Made by a program: the position numbers and the translations under genes
Shown: positions 1 through 5,588 of the stretch, one piece after another
Layout of the letters: every line of letters begins with the position of its first letter
Position numbering within the stretch: position 1 is the first letter of the stretch
Notes under the pieces: model-generated
The model's input: the letters and a program-made list of their open reading frames with translations, nothing else
The model's database searches: none
Told to the model about the DNA's origin: nothing
Source: Planctomycetota bacterium
GTDB lineage: Bacteria > Planctomycetota > UBA1135 > GCA-002686595
DNA: 5,588 bases
Direction: 5' to 3'
Assembly (NCBI GenBank): GCA_029259675.1
Contig: JAJDES010000523.1
Location: forward strand, 1 to 5,588

Positions 1-1320
1 GCCGATCGCAATCGGAGCGGATATTTCGCCTCGCGCCACAGCTTCGTTGAAGGCCAATCCCGCGCGAGCGCGCTCCCCATACCCGAGCCAACAAATTCGA
101 GCCGGTAGGCCTTGGAATTGAATGCGCTCGCCCGCCAAGTCAATCCAGCGGCAAAGCGCTTTGTCGTCGGGAAACAGCTCGGTAATGATTCGATCCGTTA
201 CGGCAATGTCCTCGGGATTGCCGGAAAGCGCCACCCAACGGAACGGGCCTTTTCCTTCGCAAAAGAGTGGGCGCACGTACTTGGGCACAAAGCCCTCGAA
301 ATCAAAAGCGTTTTTGAGGCCGGCTTGCTTGGCGTGACCGCGCAAGTTGTTGCCGTAGTCAAAAGTGTCAGCACCCAGCTCCTGCAGGGCGATCATCAAC
401 TTGCAATGCTCGACCATGGTGCGGAAGGATTCCTGTTCGTAGCGCTTGGGGTCGCTTGCTCGCAACTTCAACGCGGCGGAATAATCCATGCCGTCCGGCA
501 CATACCCATCGAGCGGATCGTGAGCGCTGGTTTGGTCTGTCAAAATATCCGGCGTGACTCCGCGTTCCACCAGACGCCGCAAGAGGTCTGTCGCGTTGCA
601 AACAACGCCGATTGACTTGGCCACTCCATCCGACTTCCAAGCCAATGCCTGATCGATGGCCTCGTCAATGTCGTGCAACATCACGTCGCAGTAGCGCGTG
701 TCGAGCCGCTTCTGAATTCGCTCGGAGTCCACTTCCGCACACAGGCACGTGCCGTTGTTCATGGTGGCAGCCAAGGGTTGAGCCCCGCCCATGCCGCCCA
801 AACCGGCCGTAACCACAAGTCGGCCCTTTAGATCACCACCGAAATGCTGCTTTGCGGCGGCGCTGAAGGTCTCGTAGGTCCCCTGCAAAATCCCCTGGGA
901 TCCGATGTAGATCCAACTTCCGGCCGTCATCTGGCCGAACATCATCTTGCCCTCCGCTTCCAACTTGCGGAAGTGCTCCCAGTTGGCCCAGTTGCCAACC
1001 AAATTGGAGTTGGCGATTAGCACGCGCGGTGAATTCGGGTGGGTGCGAAAAACGCCCACAGGCTTGCCCGATTGGACCAGCAGAGTTTCATCCGCTTCCA
1101 GCCGTTCCAAAGTGGCCACGATCGAACTCAAGCAATCCCAATCGCGCGCGGCCTTGCCGCTTCCACCGTAGACGATCAGCTTTTCGGGTTCCTCTGCGAC
1201 CTCCGCGTCAAGGTTGTTTAGCAACAAACGCAACGCGGCCTCCGATTGCCAAGTTTTGCAGTTGAGCTTGCTCCCGTGCGGAGCGCGTTGGGCGCCAGGC
1301 GTGATTTGAATGGGCGACAT
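1..1320 (-). CDS. hutU: Urocanate hydratase (urocanase), C-terminus cut by the window edge
   Basis: Cytoplasmic enzyme that hydrates urocanate to 4-imidazolone-5-propionate, the second step of histidine degradation, using tightly bound NAD+ as an electrophile. I translated the frame by hand: it is open for 440 codons from ATG at 1320 to the left edge. Urocanases are about 550-560 residues, so roughly 115 are missing. Visible motifs fall at the numbering I recall for the family: YGGSGKAAR (51-59), Q130, GMGG (176-179), E196, R201, NA (242-243), QTSAH (263-267), Y322, and the active-site cysteine C410 in LPARICWLGYGER (codon 91-93). This register also supports the chosen start. No Shine-Dalgarno sequence is visible; the bases before ATG read TTTTCTTAGCCC. 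The gene lies 117 bases downstream of the amidohydrolase gene, on the same strand, with a probable terminator between. No frameshift or missing catalytic residue is seen. Identity is essentially certain; only the C-terminal end is unseen. Confidence 0.97.
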   Translation of the reverse strand, partial: MSPIQITPGAQRAPHGSKLNCKTWQSEAALRLLLNNLDAEVAEEPEKLIVYGGSGKAARDWDCLSSIVATLERLEADETLLVQSGKPVGVFRTHPNSPRVLIANSNLVGNWANWEHFRKLEAEGKMMFGQMTAGSWIYIGSQGILQGTYETFSAAAKQHFGGDLKGRLVVTAGLGGMGGAQPLAATMNNGTCLCAEVDSERIQKRLDTRYCDVMLHDIDEAIDQALAWKSDGVAKSIGVVCNATDLLRRLVERGVTPDILTDQTSAHDPLDGYVPDGMDYSAALKLRASDPKRYEQESFRTMVEHCKLMIALQELGADTFDYGNNLRGHAKQAGLKNAFDFEGFVPKYVRPLFCEGKGPFRWVALSGNPEDIAVTDRIITELFPDDKALCRWIDLAGERIQFQGLPARICWLGYGERARAGLAFNEAVARGEISAPIAIG

Positions 1321-1365
1321 GGGCTAAGAAAATTCGGGGCTGGAAAATTCAGGGCAGAAAAAAGG
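1321..1365. repeat. Three imperfect 15-base tandem repeats abutting the hutU start
   Basis: On the plus strand the units read GGGCTAAGAAAATTC (1321-1335), GGGGCTGGAAAATTC (1336-1350) and AGGGCAGAAAAAAGG (1351-1365). The first two share GGGCT and AAAATTC; the third is more diverged and includes the A run that is the T tract of the terminator on the minus strand. The array fills the whole space between that terminator and the hutU ATG. It could be an operator, part of the hutU leader, or a simple local duplication; nothing in the sequence decides between these. Confidence 0.45.
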
Positions 1366-1385
1366 CGTGCTATCGAGGCGCAGCC
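1358..1385 (-). terminator. Probable intrinsic terminator after the propeller-amidohydrolase gene
   Basis: Read on the minus strand, GGCTGC (1385-1380) pairs with GCA-c-GCC (1370-1364), giving six base pairs with one bulged C and a nine-base loop, followed at once by six T residues (1363-1358). It begins 52 bases past the TAG stop of the amidohydrolase gene and its T tract ends 37 bases before the hutU ATG. This is the normal shape of a rho-independent terminator, but the bulge makes it imperfect. If it works, hutU depends on read-through or on a promoter squeezed into or just before this hairpin. It might also act as an attenuator. Confidence 0.5.
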
Positions 1386-1437
1386 GGGGCCGCCCCCATC
1401 TCAGTCGGGAAGTCGGCGCCGGTCAAGCGGGCTGCGT

Positions 1438-4400
1438 CTAAAGCCCCGCATGGCAGCCGCAGCCGGAATCGGTGCTTTGCGCACCGAGCCCGACCTCGAG
1501 GTCCTGCCAGAAATATTTGGGCAACGGGCCTCGCTCGCCGCTGGCGGGATCGAAGCGCTGCATGGTCTTGGCGTCGTACATGCGACCACCCAGCACGGTG
1601 TGGCGAATGCTTTCTGAGTTTTGAATGTCCTCGAGCGGATTTTGCTCAAGCACGAGGAAGTCGGCCAATTTGCCCACTTCCAGCGACCCCAAATCCCCAT
1701 CGAGCCCGACATAAACGGCGCCCGACAAGGTGGCCGAGCGCAGGGCTTCATGGTTGGTCATGCCGCCTTGGACAAACATCCAAAGTTCCCAATGTGCACC
1801 CAAACCGGCCAATTGGCCGTGCGCGCCGATTTGGACGTGGCTGCCCACATCCACAAGTGCCTTGGTAATGCTCGCGCTGCGCAGCGTGTTGTAATCCTCT
1901 AACGGAGCTTTGGTCCGACGCCTGGATCGCGCTTCAACGACAAAACGAGGCACGAACCGGGTCAAACGCTCGTGGCGCCAGACATCCATGTGCTCGTACC
2001 AATAGTTTTCGCCCCAAATACCTCCGTACCCCACAACCAAGGTCGGGGTGTAGCCCACTTCTGTGGCTCCCCACAATTGGGTCACGTCGGAATAAACGCG
2101 TTCAACCGGTAAGGAATGCTCCACGCCCGTGTGCCCGTCCACAACCATGGTCATGTTGTGCTGAAACAAAGAGCCACCTTCGGGCACAACCATGAGCCCC
2201 AATTCGCGTGCGGCTTCCAAAACCTGCTGACGTTGTTCGCGACGCGGTTGGTTGTAGCTCTTCACGGAAATGGCACCGACTTGCTTGAGGCGCCGAATGT
2301 GTGCGCGCGCATCCTCCAAGCTGTCCACTTCCGCCTTAAACGATCCTGCGGCGCCGTACAAAATCGTTCCCGTCGAGTAGGTGCGCGGCGCAAGAATCAA
2401 ACCGGCCTGCGCCAACTCCGCGGCGGCGAAGATTGAATTCGTGTCGTGGGAGGGATCGTGGGTTGTGGTCACACCAAAGGCCAAGTTGGCGTGATCCGCC
2501 CAATTGTTGCGGGGAGTAATGCCGTTGGCAGCGTGGGGTCCGTGGGCGTGCACATCGATGATCCCGGGCATGATGGTCGTGCCACGGCCGTCGACCACGG
2601 TCATTCCCGCCGGGACGGCCACATCGGCTTCGGCTCCGACGGCGGTTAGCCGATCGCCTTCAATCAAGAGCGTGCCCGACTCGATGACTTCGTCCCCGCG
2701 CATGGTTACAAGCCGCGCACCGACCACGGCGTAACTGCCACCGTTCCGATCGCTCTCGGCTTTGAAGGCGATGTTTCGCTCTTCGATTTCCGGCAGTGCA
2801 TCTTCCCCATCCTCCTCCATGGCCAAAGCCATGGCGGCCTGTGGTGCGCATCCATAGAGCACGGGACCCAGGGACCAGTGCAAGCGCTTCGAGTCACCGG
2901 AGAACTGCAGGTTCTCGCCCGCGTCCGTTGAGACCAGTCGCACCGGAATGGAACTGGTGTCCGGGCCCATACTCACTTCGCGCCCCGTCGGAACAAAGGG
3001 CGCCAAGTAGGCGCGGAAGCCTTCGGAAAAGGCGACCCATTTTTCGTCGGGAGCCACCGCCCACTCGACTGCGTTCTCACTCACGAAATGCGTGCGCTCA
3101 TCGCTGCCATCCAAATCGATGGAGAACAAAGTGCGCCGGTCCTTATCCTCTTCCTGCTTGACGTCGGAAAGGAATACGCGCTCGCTGCTCGCGCCGAATT
3201 GCGGCGAACGTCCGCGCTGCGTGATCAACTGGGGCTCGCCGCCATTGGCGGAGACTCGAAAGATCCCGGTTTCGTAACTCCAAAGCGGCGAAGTGATGTA
3301 GCCGCCGCCGACGCGGCGAAACACAATCTCCTTGCCGTCCGGGGTAAAGACCGGCGTCACATAGTGGCCCGGCTCGTTCGTAACGCGCCGCTCCTCGCCC
3401 GTGGCCAAGTCCAAGACCCAAATCGTTCCCAGCTTTTCGTCGTCCCAACCGACGTAGCACAACTGACTACCGTCCCTGGAAAAGGAGGGATAGAACTCGA
3501 ACTGTTCGCTACCGGTCAAGCGCGCGGGACGGCCATCGGGCAATGCTCGCGTCCACAATCGCCCCAGGGCTTGATAGATCACCTGGTCCCCGCTTGGCGA
3601 CACGACGACTTGACGCAGGCAGCGCACATCGAAGCGTTCGGGCGCGACGACAACAGGGAAGCGCACGGCTTCGCGCACCTCGCGCGAATCGCTGACGCGG
3701 AAGGGAATGTCCTGCACCGCCTTGGTCTCAAGTTCGATGCGCTGCAGCTTGCCCTTGGCGTAGAACACGATGCTCTCACCGTCCGGTGTCCAATCCAGGG
3801 TCGGGTAGACGCCGTGAATGGCCCACGTTTCCTGCATGTCGCGTTCAAGACCATTGAAAAGCGGCTGAGCCTCCCCCGAGGCCAAGTCGAGCACGAACAG
3901 GGTCGTCAGATAGTCCAATCGTCGAACAAAGGCCAACTGCTTTCCATCCGGAGACGGTACGGGCCGGCAAGCTCCGCCGGGACCCGACAGGATCGTGAGA
4001 ATCTCACCTGTTTCGCGATCGAGCCGATCGATGTTGTAGATGCCCGCGGTCGAATCTTTGCTGTACTCAAAAACGGAGCCGGGCGTGGCATCGTAACTGT
4101 AGTAGAGGTAGCGACCGTCCGGCGAAAAAGCGGGCTCCCCCAGGTCTTTCTGCTGATTGCGACGGGTTGTCATTTGCAAGCCCTTGCCGCCGCTTACGTG
4201 GTAGAGCCAAATTTCACCGGCGCCCAAGGATCGGCGACTGGTGAAGTGCTTGCGAGCGGCAACGTATTCGCCGTCGGGAGTCCAAGCGGGGCTGTTCAAC
4301 AACCGAAAGTCCTCTTTCGTCACTTGCCGAGCTTCGCTCCCGTCGCTCTTCGCAATCCAAATGTTGTCTCCGCCACCCTCATCCGAAGTGAACGCGATCT

Positions 4401-4749
4401 GCTCGCCGTCGGGCGAGTACTGCGGCTGCATTTGCCAGGCCATTCCCGCAGCAATGCGTTTCGCCGTACCCCCTTCGATCGGCAAGGTGTAGATGTCACC
4501 CAACAAATCAAAGACGAGTTCCGTCCCCGAGGGGTGGACGTCGAGGCTCATCCAAGTCCCCTCCGTGGTGTCAATCGGCACTTCGCGCCCAACACCGGGA
4601 GGAGCATTTACGAGCCACTCCTGCTCCTGCTCTGCTTTCGCTTCCTCATCCCCATCCCAAGCCTGGGCTCCCTGGAAACCGAGTACGAATAGACAAACTG
4701 CTAACAAAAGTGAAAAGCCGAGGCTTTTTTGAACTGAGTCCGGATACAT
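1438..4749 (-). CDS. Exported TolB/PD40 beta-propeller fused to a COG1228-type amidohydrolase
   Basis: A 1103-residue protein, probably periplasmic or secreted. The frame stays open 40 codons further upstream (TTG at 4869), but ATG at 4749 is chosen because it opens a typical signal peptide: MYPDSVQK, a hydrophobic core, and an AQA cleavage site at 28-30. Residues about 70-630 hold some twelve PD40-like motifs of the SPDG-x-x-hydrophobic type (71, 112, 157, 209, 266, 321, 384, 424, 469, 520, 566, 617), enough for two six-bladed propellers. An acidic linker (645-658) leads to the amidohydrolase domain (about 673-1055): DVHAH (H734, H736), strand-4 lysine K830, GHTGVEH (H873, H878) and the C-terminal SLEVGKLADFLVLEQNPLED signature. 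The usual strand-5 His and strand-8 Asp appear replaced by E857 and H977. The tail contains CGCH (1097-1100). Such proteins are generally annotated as amidohydrolase or TolB-like; the substrate is unknown, with a dipeptide or cyclic amide possible. A sigma-54-like site lies 96 bases upstream. Confidence 0.93.
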   Translation of the reverse strand: MYPDSVQKSLGFSLLLAVCLFVLGFQGAQAWDGDEEAKAEQEQEWLVNAPPGVGREVPIDTTEGTWMSLDVHPSGTELVFDLLGDIYTLPIEGGTAKRIAAGMAWQMQPQYSPDGEQIAFTSDEGGGDNIWIAKSDGSEARQVTKEDFRLLNSPAWTPDGEYVAARKHFTSRRSLGAGEIWLYHVSGGKGLQMTTRRNQQKDLGEPAFSPDGRYLYYSYDATPGSVFEYSKDSTAGIYNIDRLDRETGEILTILSGPGGACRPVPSPDGKQLAFVRRLDYLTTLFVLDLASGEAQPLFNGLERDMQETWAIHGVYPTLDWTPDGESIVFYAKGKLQRIELETKAVQDIPFRVSDSREVREAVRFPVVVAPERFDVRCLRQVVVSPSGDQVIYQALGRLWTRALPDGRPARLTGSEQFEFYPSFSRDGSQLCYVGWDDEKLGTIWVLDLATGEERRVTNEPGHYVTPVFTPDGKEIVFRRVGGGYITSPLWSYETGIFRVSANGGEPQLITQRGRSPQFGASSERVFLSDVKQEEDKDRRTLFSIDLDGSDERTHFVSENAVEWAVAPDEKWVAFSEGFRAYLAPFVPTGREVSMGPDTSSIPVRLVSTDAGENLQFSGDSKRLHWSLGPVLYGCAPQAAMALAMEEDGEDALPEIEERNIAFKAESDRNGGSYAVVGARLVTMRGDEVIESGTLLIEGDRLTAVGAEADVAVPAGMTVVDGRGTTIMPGIIDVHAHGPHAANGITPRNNWADHANLAFGVTTTHDPSHDTNSIFAAAELAQAGLILAPRTYSTGTILYGAAGSFKAEVDSLEDARAHIRRLKQVGAISVKSYNQPRREQRQQVLEAARELGLMVVPEGGSLFQHNMTMVVDGHTGVEHSLPVERVYSDVTQLWGATEVGYTPTLVVGYGGIWGENYWYEHMDVWRHERLTRFVPRFVVEARSRRRTKAPLEDYNTLRSASITKALVDVGSHVQIGAHGQLAGLGAHWELWMFVQGGMTNHEALRSATLSGAVYVGLDGDLGSLEVGKLADFLVLEQNPLEDIQNSESIRHTVLGGRMYDAKTMQRFDPASGERGPLPKYFWQDLEVGLGAQSTDSGCGCHAGL

Positions 4750-4922
4750 GGGGAACACTTGGCAAGGGAAAACGAATCCGTCAGGTGAGGCGAGAAGTTT
4801 AGCGGCGTCCCGCTTTTCTGGAGACCGCCTAGGCCCGAAAAACCAGCAACCGTGGCGCCAACCAGCCAATTGAAGCGTGGACTCTCCTATTCCGTAGCTG
4901 CGATGGCGAGACGCAACGAAAA
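4750..4922 (-). other. Leader region of the propeller-amidohydrolase gene, no gene seen
   Basis: This stretch sits between the upstream terminator-like hairpin and the chosen start. It is open in the downstream frame, but its translation (rich in Arg, Trp and Pro, no domain) precedes a normal signal peptide, so I treat it as untranslated. No Shine-Dalgarno sequence is seen in the bases before ATG (CCTTGCCAAGTGTTCCCC). An AGGAG at about 4888-4884 lies 14 bases before an in-frame TTG, too far to define a start. A small five-base-pair hairpin with a four-base loop lies at 4801-4814. I found no convincing sigma-70 promoter; the sigma-54-like site is listed separately. Confidence 0.6.
4845..4860 (-). 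promoter_or_regulatory. Sigma-54-like -24/-12 promoter candidate
   Basis: On the minus strand the site reads TGGCGCCACGGTTGCT. Against the known sigma-54 consensus TGGCACG-N4-TTGCW it keeps the GG and GC doublets with exactly ten bases between them, TGGC at -24 and a full TTGCT at -12; two positions of the upstream half differ. Transcription would begin near 4834, leaving a leader of about 85 bases before ATG at 4749. The orientation and position suit the propeller-amidohydrolase gene. I saw no clear enhancer-type inverted repeat upstream, so the call rests on the core match alone. Confidence 0.4.
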
Positions 4923-4953
4923 CAGCCCGAGAAGTGCGGGCTTCACCGGGCTG
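4916..4953 (-). terminator. Terminator-like hairpin downstream of the unknown gene
   Basis: On the minus strand AGCCCG (4942-4937) pairs perfectly with CGGGCT (4929-4924) across a seven-base loop, followed by G and then TTTTCGTT. A second upstream copy, CAGCCCG (4953-4947), can pair instead with CGGGCTG (4929-4923), giving seven base pairs and a 17-base loop, so two alternative stems compete for the same 3' arm. It lies about 100 bases past the stop at 5049 and upstream of the sigma-54-like site, a sensible place to end the preceding transcript. The T tract is short, so efficiency may be modest. Confidence 0.45.
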
Positions 4954-5043
4954 AAAATGGGCTTCAGAGCCGAAATCGTGGGTGCTCTCGTTCCAACTAA
5001 TTTTCGGACGCCCCGGTCAGGGAGCGACAACCTGCAACATCCG

Positions 5044-5086
5044 CGTTTCTATTTCAGAAACGGGTTCTCGATGTTGTTATCGAGAA
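5044..5086 (-). other. Two adjacent perfect stem-loops straddling a stop codon
   Basis: First stem: TTCTCGAT (5065-5072) and ATCGAGAA (5079-5086), eight perfect base pairs around a six-base loop, inside the last codons of the unknown gene. Second stem: CGTTTCT (5044-5050) and AGAAACG (5056-5062), seven perfect base pairs around a five-base loop that overlaps the TAG stop (5049-5051). Only two bases separate them. No T tract follows, so this is not a standard intrinsic terminator; the pair could protect the mRNA 3' end or be chance structure in coding sequence. Confidence 0.45.
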
Positions 5087-5588
5087 AGAGGCCGATTTGA
5101 AGCTCAATGTTGGTGTAGGCAATATTTGGATCCCCTTCTACAAATGAAAAAGTATGCGCGCGCGCATTCGTGCCGCCGCGAAAGTAAGTAACTGTCGCCC
5201 GCAAGCCATTGGGCCCCATGAACCCGCCATCCGGCAGCATCCCTGCTCCGGCCTTGGCAAGATTCGCACTTAGGTTTCGCACCTCAAAAGGCGTGGTCAT
5301 GTCGTTATAGACATCCACTTGACTAAAGAAGGGAACGTCCTCGGAAACGCTTACCAGGCCGTTGTTGTAAACCACGTACGCGCGCGTGATCGGTCCTGTC
5401 AGCAAATTTTCGCCGTCGATGGTGTAGACCAGAAGGGGCTCTTGCTTGAATTCGTTGGGAGCCATACCCGCGGCAGAAAAACTCCCCGCGTTGGAGCCAA
5501 CGGAATCCGTGTTGGTTTCGTTGCCCGTAAGCACCCAGTCGTTGAGAAATTTGGAGATGATGAAGATCACTCCGATCTGTCCCCCAGT
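5049..5588 (-). CDS. Unrecognised protein, N-terminus beyond the right edge
   Basis: I do not recognise a family. The frame is open to the right edge and ends at TAG (5051-5049), leaving 179 visible residues. A GTG at 5570 is an internal possibility, but the six codons before it (TGGQIG) are also open, so I treat the gene as 5'-truncated. The visible part has one hydrophobic run near its start (IGVIFIISKF), then a sequence rich in Asn, Gly, Thr, Val and Phe in alternating patterns (RAYVVYNNGLVSVSEDV, ATVTYFRGG, TNIELQIGLFLDNN), which suggests beta structure. No cysteine, no metal motif and no clear transmembrane helix are seen. Asn/Gly/Thr-rich beta proteins of this type are often extracytoplasmic, but no signal peptide can be seen because the start is missing. 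Several stretches look less GC-rich than the other genes (43-50% in three 60-base lines I counted). It is separated from the next gene by 299 bases and a terminator-like hairpin, so it is probably a separate transcript. Confidence 0.75.
   Translation of the reverse strand, partial: TGGQIGVIFIISKFLNDWVLTGNETNTDSVGSNAGSFSAAGMAPNEFKQEPLLVYTIDGENLLTGPITRAYVVYNNGLVSVSEDVPFFSQVDVYNDMTTPFEVRNLSANLAKAGAGMLPDGGFMGPNGLRATVTYFRGGTNARAHTFSFVEGDPNIAYTNIELQIGLFLDNNIENPFLK

Noticed and set aside
112..615. Plus-strand open frame of 167 codons
   Set aside because: It is antisense to hutU, where every expected NAD+-binding and active-site motif is present in the minus-strand frame.
3088..4692. Long open frame on the plus strand (534 codons)
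   Set aside because: It lies wholly antisense to the propeller part of the exported protein, whose frame shows repeated PD40 motifs and a signal peptide. The antisense translation shows no recognisable domain; codon bias of the real gene explains the open frame.
4660..4749. Lipoprotein signal (cysteine in LLAVCL)
   Set aside because: The residue before Cys is Val rather than Gly, Ala or Ser, and the Cys lies in the middle of the hydrophobic core. The AQA site at residues 28-30 fits ordinary signal peptidase I cleavage better.
1438..4749. Assignment of the amidohydrolase as imidazolonepropionase (HutI) because it neighbours hutU
   Set aside because: HutI is a cytoplasmic protein of about 400 residues. 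This one is exported, 1103 residues long, fused to propellers, and lacks the expected strand-8 Asp.
4801..4814. Small hairpin AGCGG-CGTC-CCGCT followed by TTTT on the plus strand, resembling a terminator
   Set aside because: The stem is only five base pairs and no plus-strand gene ends here; at most it is structure in the leader of the minus-strand gene.
4841..4866. Seven-base direct repeat AACCAGC at 4841-4847 and 4860-4866
   Set aside because: Too short to distinguish from chance, and it overlaps the sigma-54-like site that explains part of the sequence better.
4750..4869. N-terminal extension of 40 codons on the propeller-amidohydrolase, from TTG at 4869
   Set aside because: It would place an Arg/Trp/Pro-rich segment before a standard signal peptide and would need a TTG start with a poorly spaced AGGAG 14 bases upstream.
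5154..5167. Perfect 14-base palindrome ATGCGCGCGCGCAT, an alternating CG run with Z-DNA potential
   Set aside because: It lies inside coding sequence (residues NARAH of the unknown protein), is short, and has no partner site in the window.

Overview
The window carries three protein-coding genes, all on the minus strand, so it is best read from right to left. The base composition is moderately GC-rich. Neither complete start has a clear Shine-Dalgarno sequence. One gene is an exported TolB-like propeller fused to an amidohydrolase, an architecture I associate with Bacteroidota, Acidobacteriota, Gemmatimonadota and Planctomycetota. Together these suggest a free-living, heterotrophic, Gram-negative-type bacterium. 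The phylum cannot be fixed from this sequence.

Layout in the direction of transcription. (1) 5588-5049: the 3' end of a gene of unknown function that enters from beyond the right edge. Two adjacent perfect stem-loops straddle its stop codon, and a terminator-like hairpin with a short T tract lies about 100 bases downstream. (2) 5048-4750: a non-coding gap of about 300 bases. Its most interesting element is a sigma-54-like -24/-12 match at 4860-4845, correctly oriented for the next gene. (3) 4749-1438: a 1103-residue exported protein with a signal peptide, about twelve PD40/TolB-type beta-propeller motifs, then a COG1228-type amidohydrolase domain with an unusual set of putative metal ligands and a Cys-Gly-Cys-His tail. 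(4) 1437-1321: a 117-base gap with a probable intrinsic terminator and three imperfect 15-base repeats that abut the next start codon. (5) 1320-1: urocanate hydratase (hutU), the second enzyme of histidine degradation. It is cut by the left edge after residue 440, but the active-site cysteine and NAD+-binding residues are all visible.

How the parts fit: hutU is a confident call and marks a histidine-utilisation locus that probably continues to the left. The exported propeller-amidohydrolase just upstream belongs to the broad superfamily that also contains imidazolonepropionase (HutI). Its export signal, fused propellers and altered ligands argue against it being HutI. It could act outside the cytoplasm on a peptide or other amide, but this is inference, and the terminator between the two genes weakens the case for a simple operon. 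No RNA genes, mobile elements or CRISPR arrays were seen. Nothing here amounts to a demonstrated new system; the best leads are the modified amidohydrolase active site and the sigma-54-like promoter.
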